From contig NC_019678.1 of NCBI RefSeq assembly GCF_000316665.1, positions 6,448,001 through 6,512,000 on the forward strand: 64,000 nucleotides of DNA, given 5' to 3'. Origin of the DNA: Rivularia sp. PCC 7116 (GTDB taxonomy: Bacteria > Cyanobacteriota > Cyanobacteriia > Cyanobacteriales > Nostocaceae). This document shows positions 25,174 through 33,875 of this stretch, piece by piece. Made by a program: the position numbers and the translations under genes. Below the pieces are notes generated by a model. The model was not told where the DNA came from, ran no database searches, and saw nothing but the letters and a program-made list of their open reading frames with translations. Every line of letters begins with the position of its first letter. Positions within the stretch are counted from its first letter, which is position 1.

Positions 25174-25307
25174 TACTAGTGGTTCGCCAAGCGAACTTTG
25201 CTGGGTTTAGCGTGGAAATAAAAAGTTTTTTCTCCCCCTGCTCCCTCCGCTTCCCCTGCTCCCCCTGCCTGCCCTTACCCGGCAATTGTGGCTTGCCAGA
25301 GTACTAG
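25174..25307. repeat. 134-bp dispersed repeat, copy 2
   Basis: Reads the same as 3082-3215 with TACTAG at both ends. It begins 9 bp after the MITE at 25043-25165. Confidence 0.8.
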
Positions 25308-25453
25308 CCCCCTAAATCTCCCTTCATTGGTTCTATTTAAAATACATTTCTCCCCCAAAATTGGGGGTTGGGGGGCAAATCATACTTGCGATCGGCAACG
25401 CCAAGAAATTAATATCAAAGGTAATCTTTTACCAGGAAGGGAGTAGTTTTAAT

Positions 25454-25960
25454 CTAACGAATACGTATCCAAACACTACCACCAAACCCACCGGTTTTTC
25501 TCACGGCTCTGAGTCGATTGGGGGAAAGAACTTTCAAGGTAATCTCACCAGCCAAATTATTTCTACCTTTGGGAACATCTACCCATTTACCAGCAATTTG
25601 TTTGCCTTGAATTTGACCGTGAAAAATATTACTCCAAGTAGCTCCTTGATTCGGACTTTCGCCGAACCACCAAAGTTCATTACCAATCTGTTTGAGATAG
25701 TAAGTTCCTCCATCCGAAGCACGCCAGCGTCCGCTTAAGTTTACAGTTCGACGAGCAATTAGTTTTGGCGATTTGATTTGACGCGACTTAATTTCAGATG
25801 CTTCTAAATTTGAAGGCGAACCAATTGTTATTGTGTTATTTGTTTGAATCGCATTATTCGATGCTTGAGCTTTTCCTACAGGAATAAATAGAGTTGCAGC
25901 GATAATCGTACCAAAAGCTATCTCTGCGATAAAACGGGATGGTTGTTGATGATTTTTCAT
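25454..25960 (-). CDS. small secreted protein with GRWxxxDGGTYY domain
   Basis: 168 residues from ATG at 25960 (MKNHQQPSRFIAEIAFG); an upstream in-frame start at 26023 is less likely because the sequence from 25960 begins with a normal signal peptide (hydrophobic 10-30, cleavage near KAQASNN). After a linker, residues about 75-168 form a compact beta-rich domain: VNLSGRWRASDGGTYYLKQ, ELWWFGES, SNIFHGQIQGKQIAGKWVDV and a C-terminal FGGSVWIRIR. The pattern suggests a small lipocalin-like or beta-sandwich fold, but this is inference. Function unknown. No close operon partner. Confidence 0.7.
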   Translation of the reverse strand: MKNHQQPSRFIAEIAFGTIIAATLFIPVGKAQASNNAIQTNNTITIGSPSNLEASEIKSRQIKSPKLIARRTVNLSGRWRASDGGTYYLKQIGNELWWFGESPNQGATWSNIFHGQIQGKQIAGKWVDVPKGRNNLAGEITLKVLSPNRLRAVRKTGGFGGSVWIRIR

Positions 25961-26085
25961 GATTATTCTCTCTGATGTAAATAATGTAAGAAATTGTTCT
26001 TTTTGTTTTGTGACTTGTGCCATCGATATGACAAGGCTTTAACCGGACATCATATCCCTCCTTTTACTAAATTTCATTTATCTCA

Positions 26086-26268
26086 AATCTTGCGCCATTG
26101 TTGTTAAGCCCAAACACCGCCTTGTAAGCCGGAGGCTTTCTCGCAGAGAAATCAATTTCAAGGCTGATATACAAAGTACGTTAAAACGCACTAAACTCCT
26201 TACCCAGTCTGATTTATCAGACTTTGTTTTTAAGCCTGGGAATTTATTCTAAGGTGGTTTTAAAGACT
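26086..26268 (-). mobile_element. MITE family B, decayed copy
   Basis: Homologous, in inverse orientation, to the better-preserved element at 50502-50698. The core from CCGCCTTGTAAGCCGGAGG to TTTCAAGGCTGATATACAAA (about 26117-26181) is almost identical to that copy. Its left end AATCTTGCGCCA still resembles the ACATCTTGCACCA terminal repeat; the right end has decayed. Confidence 0.75.
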
Positions 26269-26296
26269 AGTTGAGAATGCTGGTGTTCGGTTCGAT

Positions 26297-27916
26297 TTAT
26301 GCAAAGTTATCAAACACAAAGTTACCTACATCTTGCCCTACGGTTACTCCGTCTATATTGGCTGCGTTAATATGAACGCCACCAAAAAGACGACTATCGG
26401 CATTTTCATAAGCAGCTTGGGAAAAGCTACCGTATGAACGAGAAACCCCCGGTAATTCTTGAGAAGGAATCTCAAAACTAGTTTCGTCGCCAAAAAAGCG
26501 AGCCAAAATTGTACTTGCTGCGCCACCAAAAACAGAATGTCCGGATATGTAATCGGGGAATGGGGGAGTATCTAGTAAGGGTTCCCAAGTTGGATCGGCG
26601 ATAGTATTAGGATGGTTATCTTTATCTGCTTCTCGAATCGCAGTTATGGGACGAATTTCATCGTATACATATTTCGCATCCCATGCTGTAATACCTGCAT
26701 CCGCTAATCCAGTATTAAGCACTGCAAATAACTCGGCATTCTGCTCTAAACTATTACCTTTGTCCAATGCAACTTCTTGAGCAATTTGATTCCATTGCCC
26801 TGGGGGCTTAAATGAATCACTGCGATCGTATGCCCAAAATTGTGCTATTTCTGTTTGCTCTGCATTACGAACGGTACTATTTTCTGCCCCTAATTCTTGG
26901 ACTTGATTAAGCTGTTGGGCATAAAAGGGACTATTATATTGTGGGAATGTAAACGGACGAAATTGATTGCCGCTTTCTAAAACAAATGGAGTCACCAATC
27001 CCCAATTCGGTAATAGTGCTTCGTCTATATCACCTTCTTTGCTATTTGTCGTTTCACCATCCCTGTAGGTGAATTGCCAATCCCCTATACCATTTCCTGG
27101 TGTAAAGGGTACTTGTGCCGTATTATAGCCATCGGTAGCTCTTTGGTTGACTATTAAATCGGCAGCTTGCTGTCCTATATTTATACCATTTGTCTTGGCT
27201 TCACTATCGGGAATTGCTTGGAGAAATTGATTTAGGAAACCTTCAATTGTAGATTTTTGTGTGGGAAACAATTTGATTAATGCTTGAGAAGCGGCTCCCA
27301 CTACCGCAGCTTCGTCAGATGTAGTTGGAGCTGCTAAGACTGCATCATAAATAGCTTTGTGAACAATTGCTTGATTCCGTGCAGCAATAGGAGGTGGAGT
27401 TCCATCAGCGGGATTTTTTCCAGTGGCTTGGATGGTATTTAAAAGAATTGAATTCCATTGGATAACTGCGTCACCTTGAGTAATTAATGTACTGCTTCGG
27501 TTGTCACTTACATCAATATCAGTAATGTTATTAGCTGGTTCCACTTCTGCAAACAGATAGTATAAACCTGGTGAAACAACGCTTGCTGTACGAAAATCCG
27601 AACCAGCAAAATCTACGATCAAAGTCCGAGATTCTCCAGGAGCTAAGAAAATATTGTTTTGTTTGAGAGTACCTAAAAGTTCATCGGTTCCTTTGAGTAA
27701 ATCATTTTGATCTGTACTTACATCGTCTAATTTGTTGAGATTTTTTAAATCTAATTCGTTGTCGGTAGAAGCATAAAGTTTGAGGTTTAAAGGACCATTA
27801 AAATTGGTATTCCCTTGATTTGTAATCGTAACTTCTACCTTACCTTGTTCGTCCGGAAAAATTGTCGGTGTTTGAATTACTTCACCAAAATCAACGGCTA
27901 AATTTGCAAATTTCAT
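26297..27916 (-). CDS. vanadium-dependent haloperoxidase-like (PAP2 superfamily) protein with N-terminal CARDB domain
   Basis: 539 residues. Residues about 1-145 match a CARDB-type adhesion/Ig-like domain (VEVTITNQGNTNFNGPLNLKLY, LAPGESRTLIVDF). From about 150 (VIQWNSILLNTIQA) the sequence follows bacterial vanadium-haloperoxidase/PAP2 proteins, with the conserved FPDYISGHSVFGGAAS motif (His near 455, acid-base role) and SRLFGGVHINAANIDG near 505 (His ligand to vanadate or phosphate). No N-terminal signal peptide is seen, so secretion, if any, would be non-classical or type I. The enzyme may oxidise halides with peroxide or act as an acid phosphatase; sequence alone cannot decide. It lies between two RTX genes. 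Confidence 0.85.
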   Translation of the reverse strand: MKFANLAVDFGEVIQTPTIFPDEQGKVEVTITNQGNTNFNGPLNLKLYASTDNELDLKNLNKLDDVSTDQNDLLKGTDELLGTLKQNNIFLAPGESRTLIVDFAGSDFRTASVVSPGLYYLFAEVEPANNITDIDVSDNRSSTLITQGDAVIQWNSILLNTIQATGKNPADGTPPPIAARNQAIVHKAIYDAVLAAPTTSDEAAVVGAASQALIKLFPTQKSTIEGFLNQFLQAIPDSEAKTNGINIGQQAADLIVNQRATDGYNTAQVPFTPGNGIGDWQFTYRDGETTNSKEGDIDEALLPNWGLVTPFVLESGNQFRPFTFPQYNSPFYAQQLNQVQELGAENSTVRNAEQTEIAQFWAYDRSDSFKPPGQWNQIAQEVALDKGNSLEQNAELFAVLNTGLADAGITAWDAKYVYDEIRPITAIREADKDNHPNTIADPTWEPLLDTPPFPDYISGHSVFGGAASTILARFFGDETSFEIPSQELPGVSRSYGSFSQAAYENADSRLFGGVHINAANIDGVTVGQDVGNFVFDNFA

Positions 27917-28034
27917 CAGTATTTCCTCTTTTTTATCATGTTTTGGTTTATTTGATTAGCTATTAATCTCCAGGTTTATATGCATTAATTAATCTTGTTT
28001 TCAAGTAATAATTAATACTGGTTCTGATTATCTT

Positions 28035-28160
28035 AGGAATGACCGCAACTGGCATATTTTTCTTGTAGGGTGCTGTGACATTTTGACTGATTATCAACGT
28101 AGTAATAAGGTTTGTAGTGTCACGCACCACCCAAGCTTTGTGACAATTGCGGCCATTCCT
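28035..28160 (-). mobile_element. 126-bp MITE, family A copy 2
   Basis: Ends AGGAATGACCGCAA and TTGCGGCCATTCCT are near-perfect inverted repeats. The interior, read on the minus strand, matches the MITE at 25043-25165 (TTGTCACAA, GGTGGTGCGTGACA, TGTCACAGCACCCTACA). It lies between the RTX gene at 28236 and the haloperoxidase-like gene, in the 319-bp gap upstream of the latter. Confidence 0.85.
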
Positions 28161-28235
28161 GTATCTATCATTTATTACTTGAAAACTATATTCAAATGCT
28201 TGCAATGTCCTATCGTCTAATAGCTAATTACAAGA

Positions 28236-29753
28236 TTAAACAAAAACAAATTGAGTACTATCATGAAAACTCAGAGTATCAGCAGATATTCCTTCAACAA
28301 CACCAATTAATTCGGGTGTATTCTGCCCTTCGTCAAGAAATATTCCCGTACCGTAAGTACCATCTATAGGAGATGTACCTAAAGAATACATACTTTCCGA
28401 ACCTGCTAATTGAATCTTATCTACGCCACGAATCACCGTGTCACCTACAAAGCCAAAATCTTTGATTAAAGCGTAACCTTGAGTACCATTATTATTAATA
28501 TTGCCATCATCGTAGAGAACCACATCCTCAACTGTGCCGTCGGTACCGTCAGATTGCCTAGTCTTGGCTTCCGCAAGTCCCAATACGAAGGTATCGTTAC
28601 CTCTACCACCAGTTAAGGTATCTCTTTCACCAGTACCAAATCCAAATTGCTGAGGAGCAAAGAAAACAGTATCAGTACCAATTAACTTATCTTGCCCTCT
28701 TCCACCAGAGAGTAAATCGTTGCCTTGCCCGCCAGTCAGTTCATCTTTTCCTCTGTTTCCTTTCAGATTGTCGTTCCCTTTACCGCCAAAAACTAAGTCG
28801 TCACCACCTCCAGCAATCAAGGTATCATTACCACTGGCAGTTGAAAATGGTTCTCCCGCAAAACTATCACCATAAAGAGTGTCTTTTCCTTGATTCCCAA
28901 AAATTAAGTCGTTACCATCTCCACCTTCTAAAACGTCATCTCCTCTTTCTCCGCGAAGCTCATCTTCACCGTTTTGACCAAAAATTCGGTCATTTCCCTT
29001 GCCACCTTTGAGGGTATCATTATCATTTCCACCAGAAAGTAAGTCATTTCCAGTTCCACCGAAAAGCTTATCCTCTCCGTTTTGACCAAAAATATTGTCG
29101 TTTCCCTCACCGCCTTTGAGGGTATCATTGCCAATTCCGGTTAAGTCTAAATTTTCACTAAAACTAGCATCGCCGAAAATAAGGTCATTTCCTGCATTTC
29201 CATCGATAAAATCGTTTTCGCTGCCTCCACTAATAGCGTCATTTCCATCGTTACCAAAGATTGTGTCATTACCAGCAAGACCAAGAATTTGGTCATCTGC
29301 GGGTGTACCATTTAGTATGTCTGGGCTAGGACTTCCTATTTTAATTCCTGAATTAAAACGCGAAACGTTACTTTGAGATGATGTAGATGCTTCTGGAAAA
29401 TCCCTTGCTTCAGATGTTGCGATCTGATTTGTACTTGCTTCTGGAGAATTCCCTGGTTGAGCTTGTGATATTTGATTTGTAGTTGTTTCTAAAGCCTGAG
29501 ATTTTGGTTGCTGAGATTCTAATTCTAATTTCTGTAAGTTTCTTATTTGAGCTTGTTCTTGTGAAGTTAATTCGGTTTCAAGAAGTCTTAGTTCTTCTGA
29601 TTGAATTTGCCGTAGTTTATCTAATTGCAAATCTACTGTTTCTATTAGTTTTGGTTCAAAAATCGCTTCCTGTCGCACATTTGCTTGATTTGCCGCTCTT
29701 TCGGCGATTACTTCAAGCTTTAATTCTTGTTCTACTGTTAAATTCTCTTCCAT
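28236..29753 (-). CDS. RTX-type calcium-binding repeat protein with N-terminal coiled coil
   Basis: 505 residues. Residues 1-75 are a charged, Glu/Gln-rich helix, probably coiled coil; 75-140 is a low-complexity S/T/Q linker with a repeated EAST motif; residues about 145-370 contain some 18 RTX nonapeptides (GNDTIFGNDG, GENDFIDGNAG, GGKGNDRIFG); the C-terminal ~130 residues (DTFVLGLAEAKTRQ, VLYDDG, DKIQLAGSE) are typical of the end of cyanobacterial RTX proteins and should hold the type I secretion signal. No enzymatic domain. It follows the haloperoxidase-like gene in direction opposite to transcription order, with a MITE between, so co-transcription is uncertain. Confidence 0.85.
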   Translation of the reverse strand: MEENLTVEQELKLEVIAERAANQANVRQEAIFEPKLIETVDLQLDKLRQIQSEELRLLETELTSQEQAQIRNLQKLELESQQPKSQALETTTNQISQAQPGNSPEASTNQIATSEARDFPEASTSSQSNVSRFNSGIKIGSPSPDILNGTPADDQILGLAGNDTIFGNDGNDAISGGSENDFIDGNAGNDLIFGDASFSENLDLTGIGNDTLKGGEGNDNIFGQNGEDKLFGGTGNDLLSGGNDNDTLKGGKGNDRIFGQNGEDELRGERGDDVLEGGDGNDLIFGNQGKDTLYGDSFAGEPFSTASGNDTLIAGGGDDLVFGGKGNDNLKGNRGKDELTGGQGNDLLSGGRGQDKLIGTDTVFFAPQQFGFGTGERDTLTGGRGNDTFVLGLAEAKTRQSDGTDGTVEDVVLYDDGNINNNGTQGYALIKDFGFVGDTVIRGVDKIQLAGSESMYSLGTSPIDGTYGTGIFLDEGQNTPELIGVVEGISADTLSFHDSTQFVFV

Positions 29754-29888
29754 TGTTTTTTCCTCATTTAATAACTATGTAATTGTCGATTTACAATCAT
29801 GAAATTGCAACGATGGGAATTAAAAGGTTGGGGAATTTTTTGGATTTATTCTAACTAGGTATAAGCCTAGTTTATAGCACTTACAAGT

Positions 29889-29986
29889 AATAAATTGTCC
29901 CACCATCAGTGTTGCCAAACCTCAGCAACAATGCTATACGTCTAGGTTTTTTCTGGAATATTTGTAAAACGGTGGAACAATTTATT
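29889..29986. mobile_element. 98-bp inverted-repeat element
   Basis: AATAAATTGTCCCACC (29889-29904) is inverted at 29971-29986 as GGTGGAACAATTTATT, with one mismatch. A further inner palindrome (TTGCCAAACCTCAGCAA) is present. No coding frame; MITE-like, no second copy in this window. Confidence 0.55.
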
Positions 29987-30019
29987 TATTGGATCTCTTT
30001 AAGATGATGATGACAATTT

Positions 30020-30499
30020 TTAAGGAATTCTAACTCTACTTGATATATCAAGAGTATATTGATTTGTGTCAAAACCAGATTTTCTAGCTAAATTACAGAC
30101 AGGTTTAATTTCTCCACCGTTACCGACAAATCGACAAAAATCATCCCTACCATCTCTATTGACATCCTGCATCCATTGAGGAAGATTATCATAACCTCGA
30201 TCTATTCCTTTAATTGAATTGAATCCGTATTTGTTGCTTGAAAATCCATTTCCTTGTGCTAGATGACAAGATAAAAATTCTTCTTTTCTACTACCAACAA
30301 ATCTACAAAAATCTTGTTTACCATCTTGATTTACATCTCCCCACAATCTTGGTCTATTTTGATATCCTAAATCTGTATTTAGATTTTGGGATTGGGCAAA
30401 AGCACTTACAGGGAAGATAACACTCGAAATTGAAACTAAAGCTGTCGTTGTAAGTAAAGCAGCTTTCAAACTAATTTTGTGGCTACGTAAGTTCATCAT
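30020..30499 (-). CDS. secreted VCBS/FG-GAP-like protein
   Basis: 159 residues with a clear signal peptide (hydrophobic segment about 13-30, cleavage after SAFAQ near 36). The mature part has two copies of a calcium-binding loop in the pattern DVNQDGKQDFCRFVG and DVNRDGRDDFCRFVG, each followed by a partner cysteine (LSCHLAQGNGF, KPVCNLARKSGF), so two disulphide-stabilised repeats are likely. Such repeats occur in VCBS/integrin-like proteins of cyanobacteria; function here is unknown. Two direct copies of a 27-bp motif lie 36 and 122 bp upstream and may be its promoter region. Confidence 0.75.
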   Translation of the reverse strand: MMNLRSHKISLKAALLTTTALVSISSVIFPVSAFAQSQNLNTDLGYQNRPRLWGDVNQDGKQDFCRFVGSRKEEFLSCHLAQGNGFSSNKYGFNSIKGIDRGYDNLPQWMQDVNRDGRDDFCRFVGNGGEIKPVCNLARKSGFDTNQYTLDISSRVRIP

Positions 30500-30534
30500 G
30501 ATTTATACCATTATATCGTTGAACTAATTCTCTA

Positions 30535-30561
30535 TATTTCTGTTTGGGAGATACTCATGCA
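30535..30561 (-). promoter_or_regulatory. TGCATGAGT-N10-CAGAAATA motif, copy 1
   Basis: On the minus strand this reads TGCATGAGT, ten bases, CAGAAATA, ending 36 bp upstream of the VCBS-like gene. It is part of a ~50-bp direct repeat with 30621-30647. A third copy with the same spacing lies upstream of the sigma-like gene (45715-45741). Promoter role is inferred only from position and conservation. Confidence 0.4.
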
Positions 30562-30620
30562 AAAAAAATCAATGAAAATTTTTTTGAATTAGGATATCTC
30601 ATTGTTGAACTAAATCTGTA

Positions 30621-30647
30621 TATTTCTGATTGAGAGATACTCATGCA
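30621..30647 (-). promoter_or_regulatory. TGCATGAGT-N10-CAGAAATA motif, copy 2
   Basis: Same motif and spacing as copy 1, 86 bp farther upstream of the VCBS-like gene; the flanking GTTGAACTAA is also repeated. Confidence 0.4.
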
Positions 30648-30702
30648 ATAAAAAATAAATTAGGCAATGCCCAACTTACAAATCTGAAAATTACTAAGTC
30701 TG

Positions 30703-30839
30703 CCGTGTACACACATCTCGTAAGATCCCCCTAAATCCCCCTTAACAAGGGGGACTTTAATGTAAATCCCGCCTTTTCAAGGGGGAAGTGGGGGGATCTA
30801 AAGGCTGTGAAACAAACTTGAAAACTTCTGTGTACACCA
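30703..30839. mobile_element. MITE-like element with GTGTACAC ends
   Basis: GTGTACACA near 30705 is inverted as TGTGTACAC at 30829-30837. The interior carries GGGGGATC palindromes (AGATCCCCCTAAATCCCCC ... GGGGGGATCT), as does the element at 20263-20414. No coding frame. Confidence 0.6.
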
Positions 30840-30869
30840 TAAGTACTTAGACAGAATCAATTGTATATT

Positions 30870-30946
30870 TGTCATTGCGAGTGGAACGGAGTACAACGAC
30901 GAAATCCTAGAGTTTTGCGATTGCTTCGCTGTCGCTCGCAATGACA
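30870..30946. repeat. 77-bp palindromic dispersed repeat
   Basis: TGTCATTGCGAGTGGAACGG on the left and CGCTCGCAATGACA on the right are inverted. Same family as 7765-7864. It lies just downstream of the CHAT-TPR gene. Confidence 0.7.
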
Positions 30947-30947
30947 C

Positions 30948-31003
30948 AGATATTTTTGTCCAGCTACTTAGCCTTACTAAGGAGAGGGATTGAGGATGAG
31001 GTG
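30948..31003. other. short gap after the TPR-CHAT gene
   Basis: Contains a CCTTACTAAGGAGAGG half-palindrome and GAGGATGAGGTG; same palindromic family as other gaps. No gene. Confidence 0.4.
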
Positions 31004-33703
31004 TCACATCCAATTTCCCAGCAATACATAAGCTGCCCAATAATATGGCGCTCGATATTCTGGGTTTTTCAAAATATTCAGTTGGGCTTGTCGTAGGGCT
31101 TCTGCCTTAGAAATTCCTGGATTATTAGCTGAGGTTAATTGTTCGTAAAATTTACCAATCAGCTTTGCGGAAGCTTCGTCGTTGATGCGCCATAGAGTTG
31201 CTATGGTACTCCGCGCACCGGAGCGCACTGCGACACCAGCTAATCCCAATGCCGAATCAGCATCTCCTGCTGCGGTTTCACAGGCGCTAAGTACGAGTAG
31301 TTCTAAGGGGTTGTCGCGAGATATTTCCCCTACTTTTAAGATGCTGCTGAGTTGATTAACTTTGATTTTGCCATCCCATGTAAGAATAAAGGTTTCTGAG
31401 GCTGTGGAACCAAATTGACCGTGTGTTGCTAAGTGTACTATTGGAGATGAAACGGCAGGTACTCTGGTTTCAAAGGCTTTATTGGTGAATTTTTGGTTAA
31501 ATAAAACTTTACTGGGCAGCTTTGATTTAATGGTTTCTACTTCTTGTTTCACGTAAGGTAGAGATGCAAAAGGAGGACGTTCTGCATTTAACCCTCCTAC
31601 CAAAACTTCTAAATTTGCTTTTGTAAGGGCGCGGGGTGCTAATAATTGCAGTCCCGGTGTGAGGGCAATGCTATACTTTTCAACAAGAAAATTATTACCA
31701 TCGTACAAAGCAGCCATCGGTATATTCCGTAAAACGCCATCTAAAACAAATACTAATGTTCTCACTTGTGCAGCAGCAACATCCGCAATTTCGGGACGAA
31801 TCAGTAAGTCGTAAATTTTTTGCAGTTGAGGAAGCGCTAAATCGAAAGCTGTGGGTTGTTGCAAATCATCTCGTAAGTTAGATGCAAGCTGTTCAACTTG
31901 TTTGCGAGTTATAGGGGTTTTATAGTAGCGAAAATCTCGGTTATCTTTGTTTGGCGATTTTTGCTGAGATTGACTGGTAGATTTTGGTAAACTGGCAACA
32001 ATCGCTAATTCATCTTCTAAGATAATTGGGTAAATTACTGCTGCGGTTCGATCTACATTGTCTATTTGTGTAGGTTCAGCTTTTAAACAAGGTTCGCGAA
32101 AAAAGTTATCTAGTTCAACTAATTGTAGGGCTTCAATTACATCCCGCGCTTTCTTGAAATTATCTTTTTGGTTGGATTTTACCAGCAGGCTTACCAATTG
32201 ACGATGTATTGGTTCAACTTCATCGCGAAAAGAAAACTGCACATCTGGACTGGCTGAAGCTAAATCTGCTCGTAAAGATTTTATACTGCTGACGGCTTGT
32301 TGATAAATATCAATCGCTCTTTGTGTTTTACCTTGGGCTTTGAATATGCGTCCTAATTGCCACTGCGAACGATAGGCTATATCGGTGGCGTGTTCTTGTT
32401 GGGATAAATGTAGTGCTTGTTGAGTCAGTTTTTCAGCTTCTACCCATTGTTTATTTTGCTCGTAAATATTACCAAGAAGACGAGAAGCATTTGCCTGTAA
32501 GCGAGGATGGGATAAATTTTGTGCTTGTTGTAGAGCGATCGCTAGAATATCTGCTATTTCACGCAAGGATATTATATTTTTCTGTTTGGACATCTTGATC
32601 ATTGCATGAGCTAGATGCAAGCGCGTTTCGATAGCATGGCGGTTGGGAGGTAATGAATTTATCTGCTGTTTTATCTGCGGTATCAGTTTTTGGGCTGCAT
32701 CTATCTGTTTTGTATCAACTAACAAGCTAAGTTGATTGACTTGAGAATAAACTTTTAAATGTAACGAATCCGACGTGGCAGCTTGTTGATAATAATTTAG
32801 TACGGTTTGGGCTGCTTGAGAATCAATTGGATTATCTGTTGCTTTCTCCTGCATCAGTTGAGCGCGGAATATATTACCTAGAGCAAGCTGCGACAATGTA
32901 ATTATCTCGGTTAAGTTCAACTGTTTGGCAATATCAAGACTGCGCTGTAAGACTAGCTGCGCTGGTTTTGGATTACCAACAACCCGCAAGGAGTTTCCTA
33001 AAGTATGTAAAGCAGTTGCGGTTTCCTCAGAGACAGAAATATCAGATAGAAGAGTTGTTAATTTTTCTGGATTATTCGTGGAACCGGATGGTAATTTTAA
33101 AGCTGTTTCAAGTAAAGTAATGGCGCGACGATAAAGACCTAAATTTTGTAATGCTTGGGCTTGATTAGTTTGACTGAGAAGCGTTTTTAATGGTTTATTT
33201 TGCTGGCTGTAAATAGCTGTAGCACTTTTCCAAGATTCGATAGCTGCATTTGCTTGTCCCCGTGCTAGTTGTAAACCACCTTGAATATCAAGGGCTTGTG
33301 CTAAAGCTAAATCTATTTGATTGTTAGAGTTATCAATATTTGTTAATAAATTAATTGCTGACACTATTGCATTCGTGGCATTATTCCATTCTCCTAATTG
33401 CTGATAGCAAAGCGATAAGTTGCTATAAGATAAAGCCTTACGAATCGAATTTGAAGAAGCATCATATTTTTGTATAGCTTGTTGTAACAGCTTCGCAGCT
33501 CGATCAAATTCACCTTTACTGTAGTGCGATCGCGCTTGCTGTTCGAGAAATAATCCCGATTGATTTTGAGTTTGGATAGGTGGAGATTTGCTTAAATATG
33601 GAATTTGAGCGAAACCAGGTAATGTAATGCATAAAAGTGCGCTTAATACCATCGGTGCAATAAATCGAAATAAACCTTTGTGGTGTCTTTTGGTAGATTT
33701 CAT
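31004..33703 (-). CDS. TPR-CHAT domain protein (caspase-like peptidase), exported
   Basis: 899 residues. Residues 1-33 form a signal peptide (basic start, hydrophobic core, cleavage after GFAQ). Residues about 45-480 are TPR-like helical repeats (YSNLSLCYQQLGEWNNATNA, RSQWQLGRIFKAQGKTQRAI). Residues about 590-899 are a CHAT domain, with His in VHLATHGQFGS (near 756) and Cys in LVLSACETAAGD (near 805) as the predicted catalytic dyad. CHAT domains are caspase-clan cysteine peptidases. It is the last gene of a minus-strand block with TpsA/TpsB, DUF928 and a CHASE2-CHAT protein; processing of the exported TpsA-type protein is a reasonable but untested role. Confidence 0.9.
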   Translation of the reverse strand: MKSTKRHHKGLFRFIAPMVLSALLCITLPGFAQIPYLSKSPPIQTQNQSGLFLEQQARSHYSKGEFDRAAKLLQQAIQKYDASSNSIRKALSYSNLSLCYQQLGEWNNATNAIVSAINLLTNIDNSNNQIDLALAQALDIQGGLQLARGQANAAIESWKSATAIYSQQNKPLKTLLSQTNQAQALQNLGLYRRAITLLETALKLPSGSTNNPEKLTTLLSDISVSEETATALHTLGNSLRVVGNPKPAQLVLQRSLDIAKQLNLTEIITLSQLALGNIFRAQLMQEKATDNPIDSQAAQTVLNYYQQAATSDSLHLKVYSQVNQLSLLVDTKQIDAAQKLIPQIKQQINSLPPNRHAIETRLHLAHAMIKMSKQKNIISLREIADILAIALQQAQNLSHPRLQANASRLLGNIYEQNKQWVEAEKLTQQALHLSQQEHATDIAYRSQWQLGRIFKAQGKTQRAIDIYQQAVSSIKSLRADLASASPDVQFSFRDEVEPIHRQLVSLLVKSNQKDNFKKARDVIEALQLVELDNFFREPCLKAEPTQIDNVDRTAAVIYPIILEDELAIVASLPKSTSQSQQKSPNKDNRDFRYYKTPITRKQVEQLASNLRDDLQQPTAFDLALPQLQKIYDLLIRPEIADVAAAQVRTLVFVLDGVLRNIPMAALYDGNNFLVEKYSIALTPGLQLLAPRALTKANLEVLVGGLNAERPPFASLPYVKQEVETIKSKLPSKVLFNQKFTNKAFETRVPAVSSPIVHLATHGQFGSTASETFILTWDGKIKVNQLSSILKVGEISRDNPLELLVLSACETAAGDADSALGLAGVAVRSGARSTIATLWRINDEASAKLIGKFYEQLTSANNPGISKAEALRQAQLNILKNPEYRAPYYWAAYVLLGNWM

Positions 33704-33727
33704 GATTAGTTAATAGTTAGTTTTCTT

Positions 33728-33788
33728 AACCTCACCCCCTTCCCCTCTCCTTGTTAAGGGAGAGGGGTGAAAGGAGAGGGGTGAGGTT
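33728..33788. terminator. inverted-repeat cluster between TpsA and CHAT genes
   Basis: AACCTCACCCC...GGGGTGAGGTT flank the inner hairpin CCCCTCTCCTT-GTT-AAGGGAGAGGGG. Same palindrome family as 5110-5134. It may terminate TpsA transcription or be a dispersed repeat. Confidence 0.5.
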
Positions 33789-33875
33789 GCGTATTTTTAT
33801 CAGACTGAATGGAAAATCGCTATAGTTAGTTTTTTCTTCATTTTCCTGATTGTTAGCTGATTTATTGCTAATTGT

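Larger units (their letters stand above)
24935..25453. other. 519-bp intergenic region made largely of repeats
   Basis: Contains a perfect hairpin after the RTX gene (CAAATCCACAG-TTTTCGGG-CTGTGGATTTG at about 24965-24994, a likely terminator), a MITE (25043-25165), the 134-bp repeat copy 2 (25174-25307) and a CCCCCTAAATCTCCC...TTGGGGGTTGGGGGG palindrome (25307-25376). No gene is seen. Confidence 0.7.

Noticed and set aside
28035-28205. Minus-strand small frame over the MITE between haloperoxidase and RTX genes
   Set aside because: It is read through the inverted-repeat element and has no family-like pattern.
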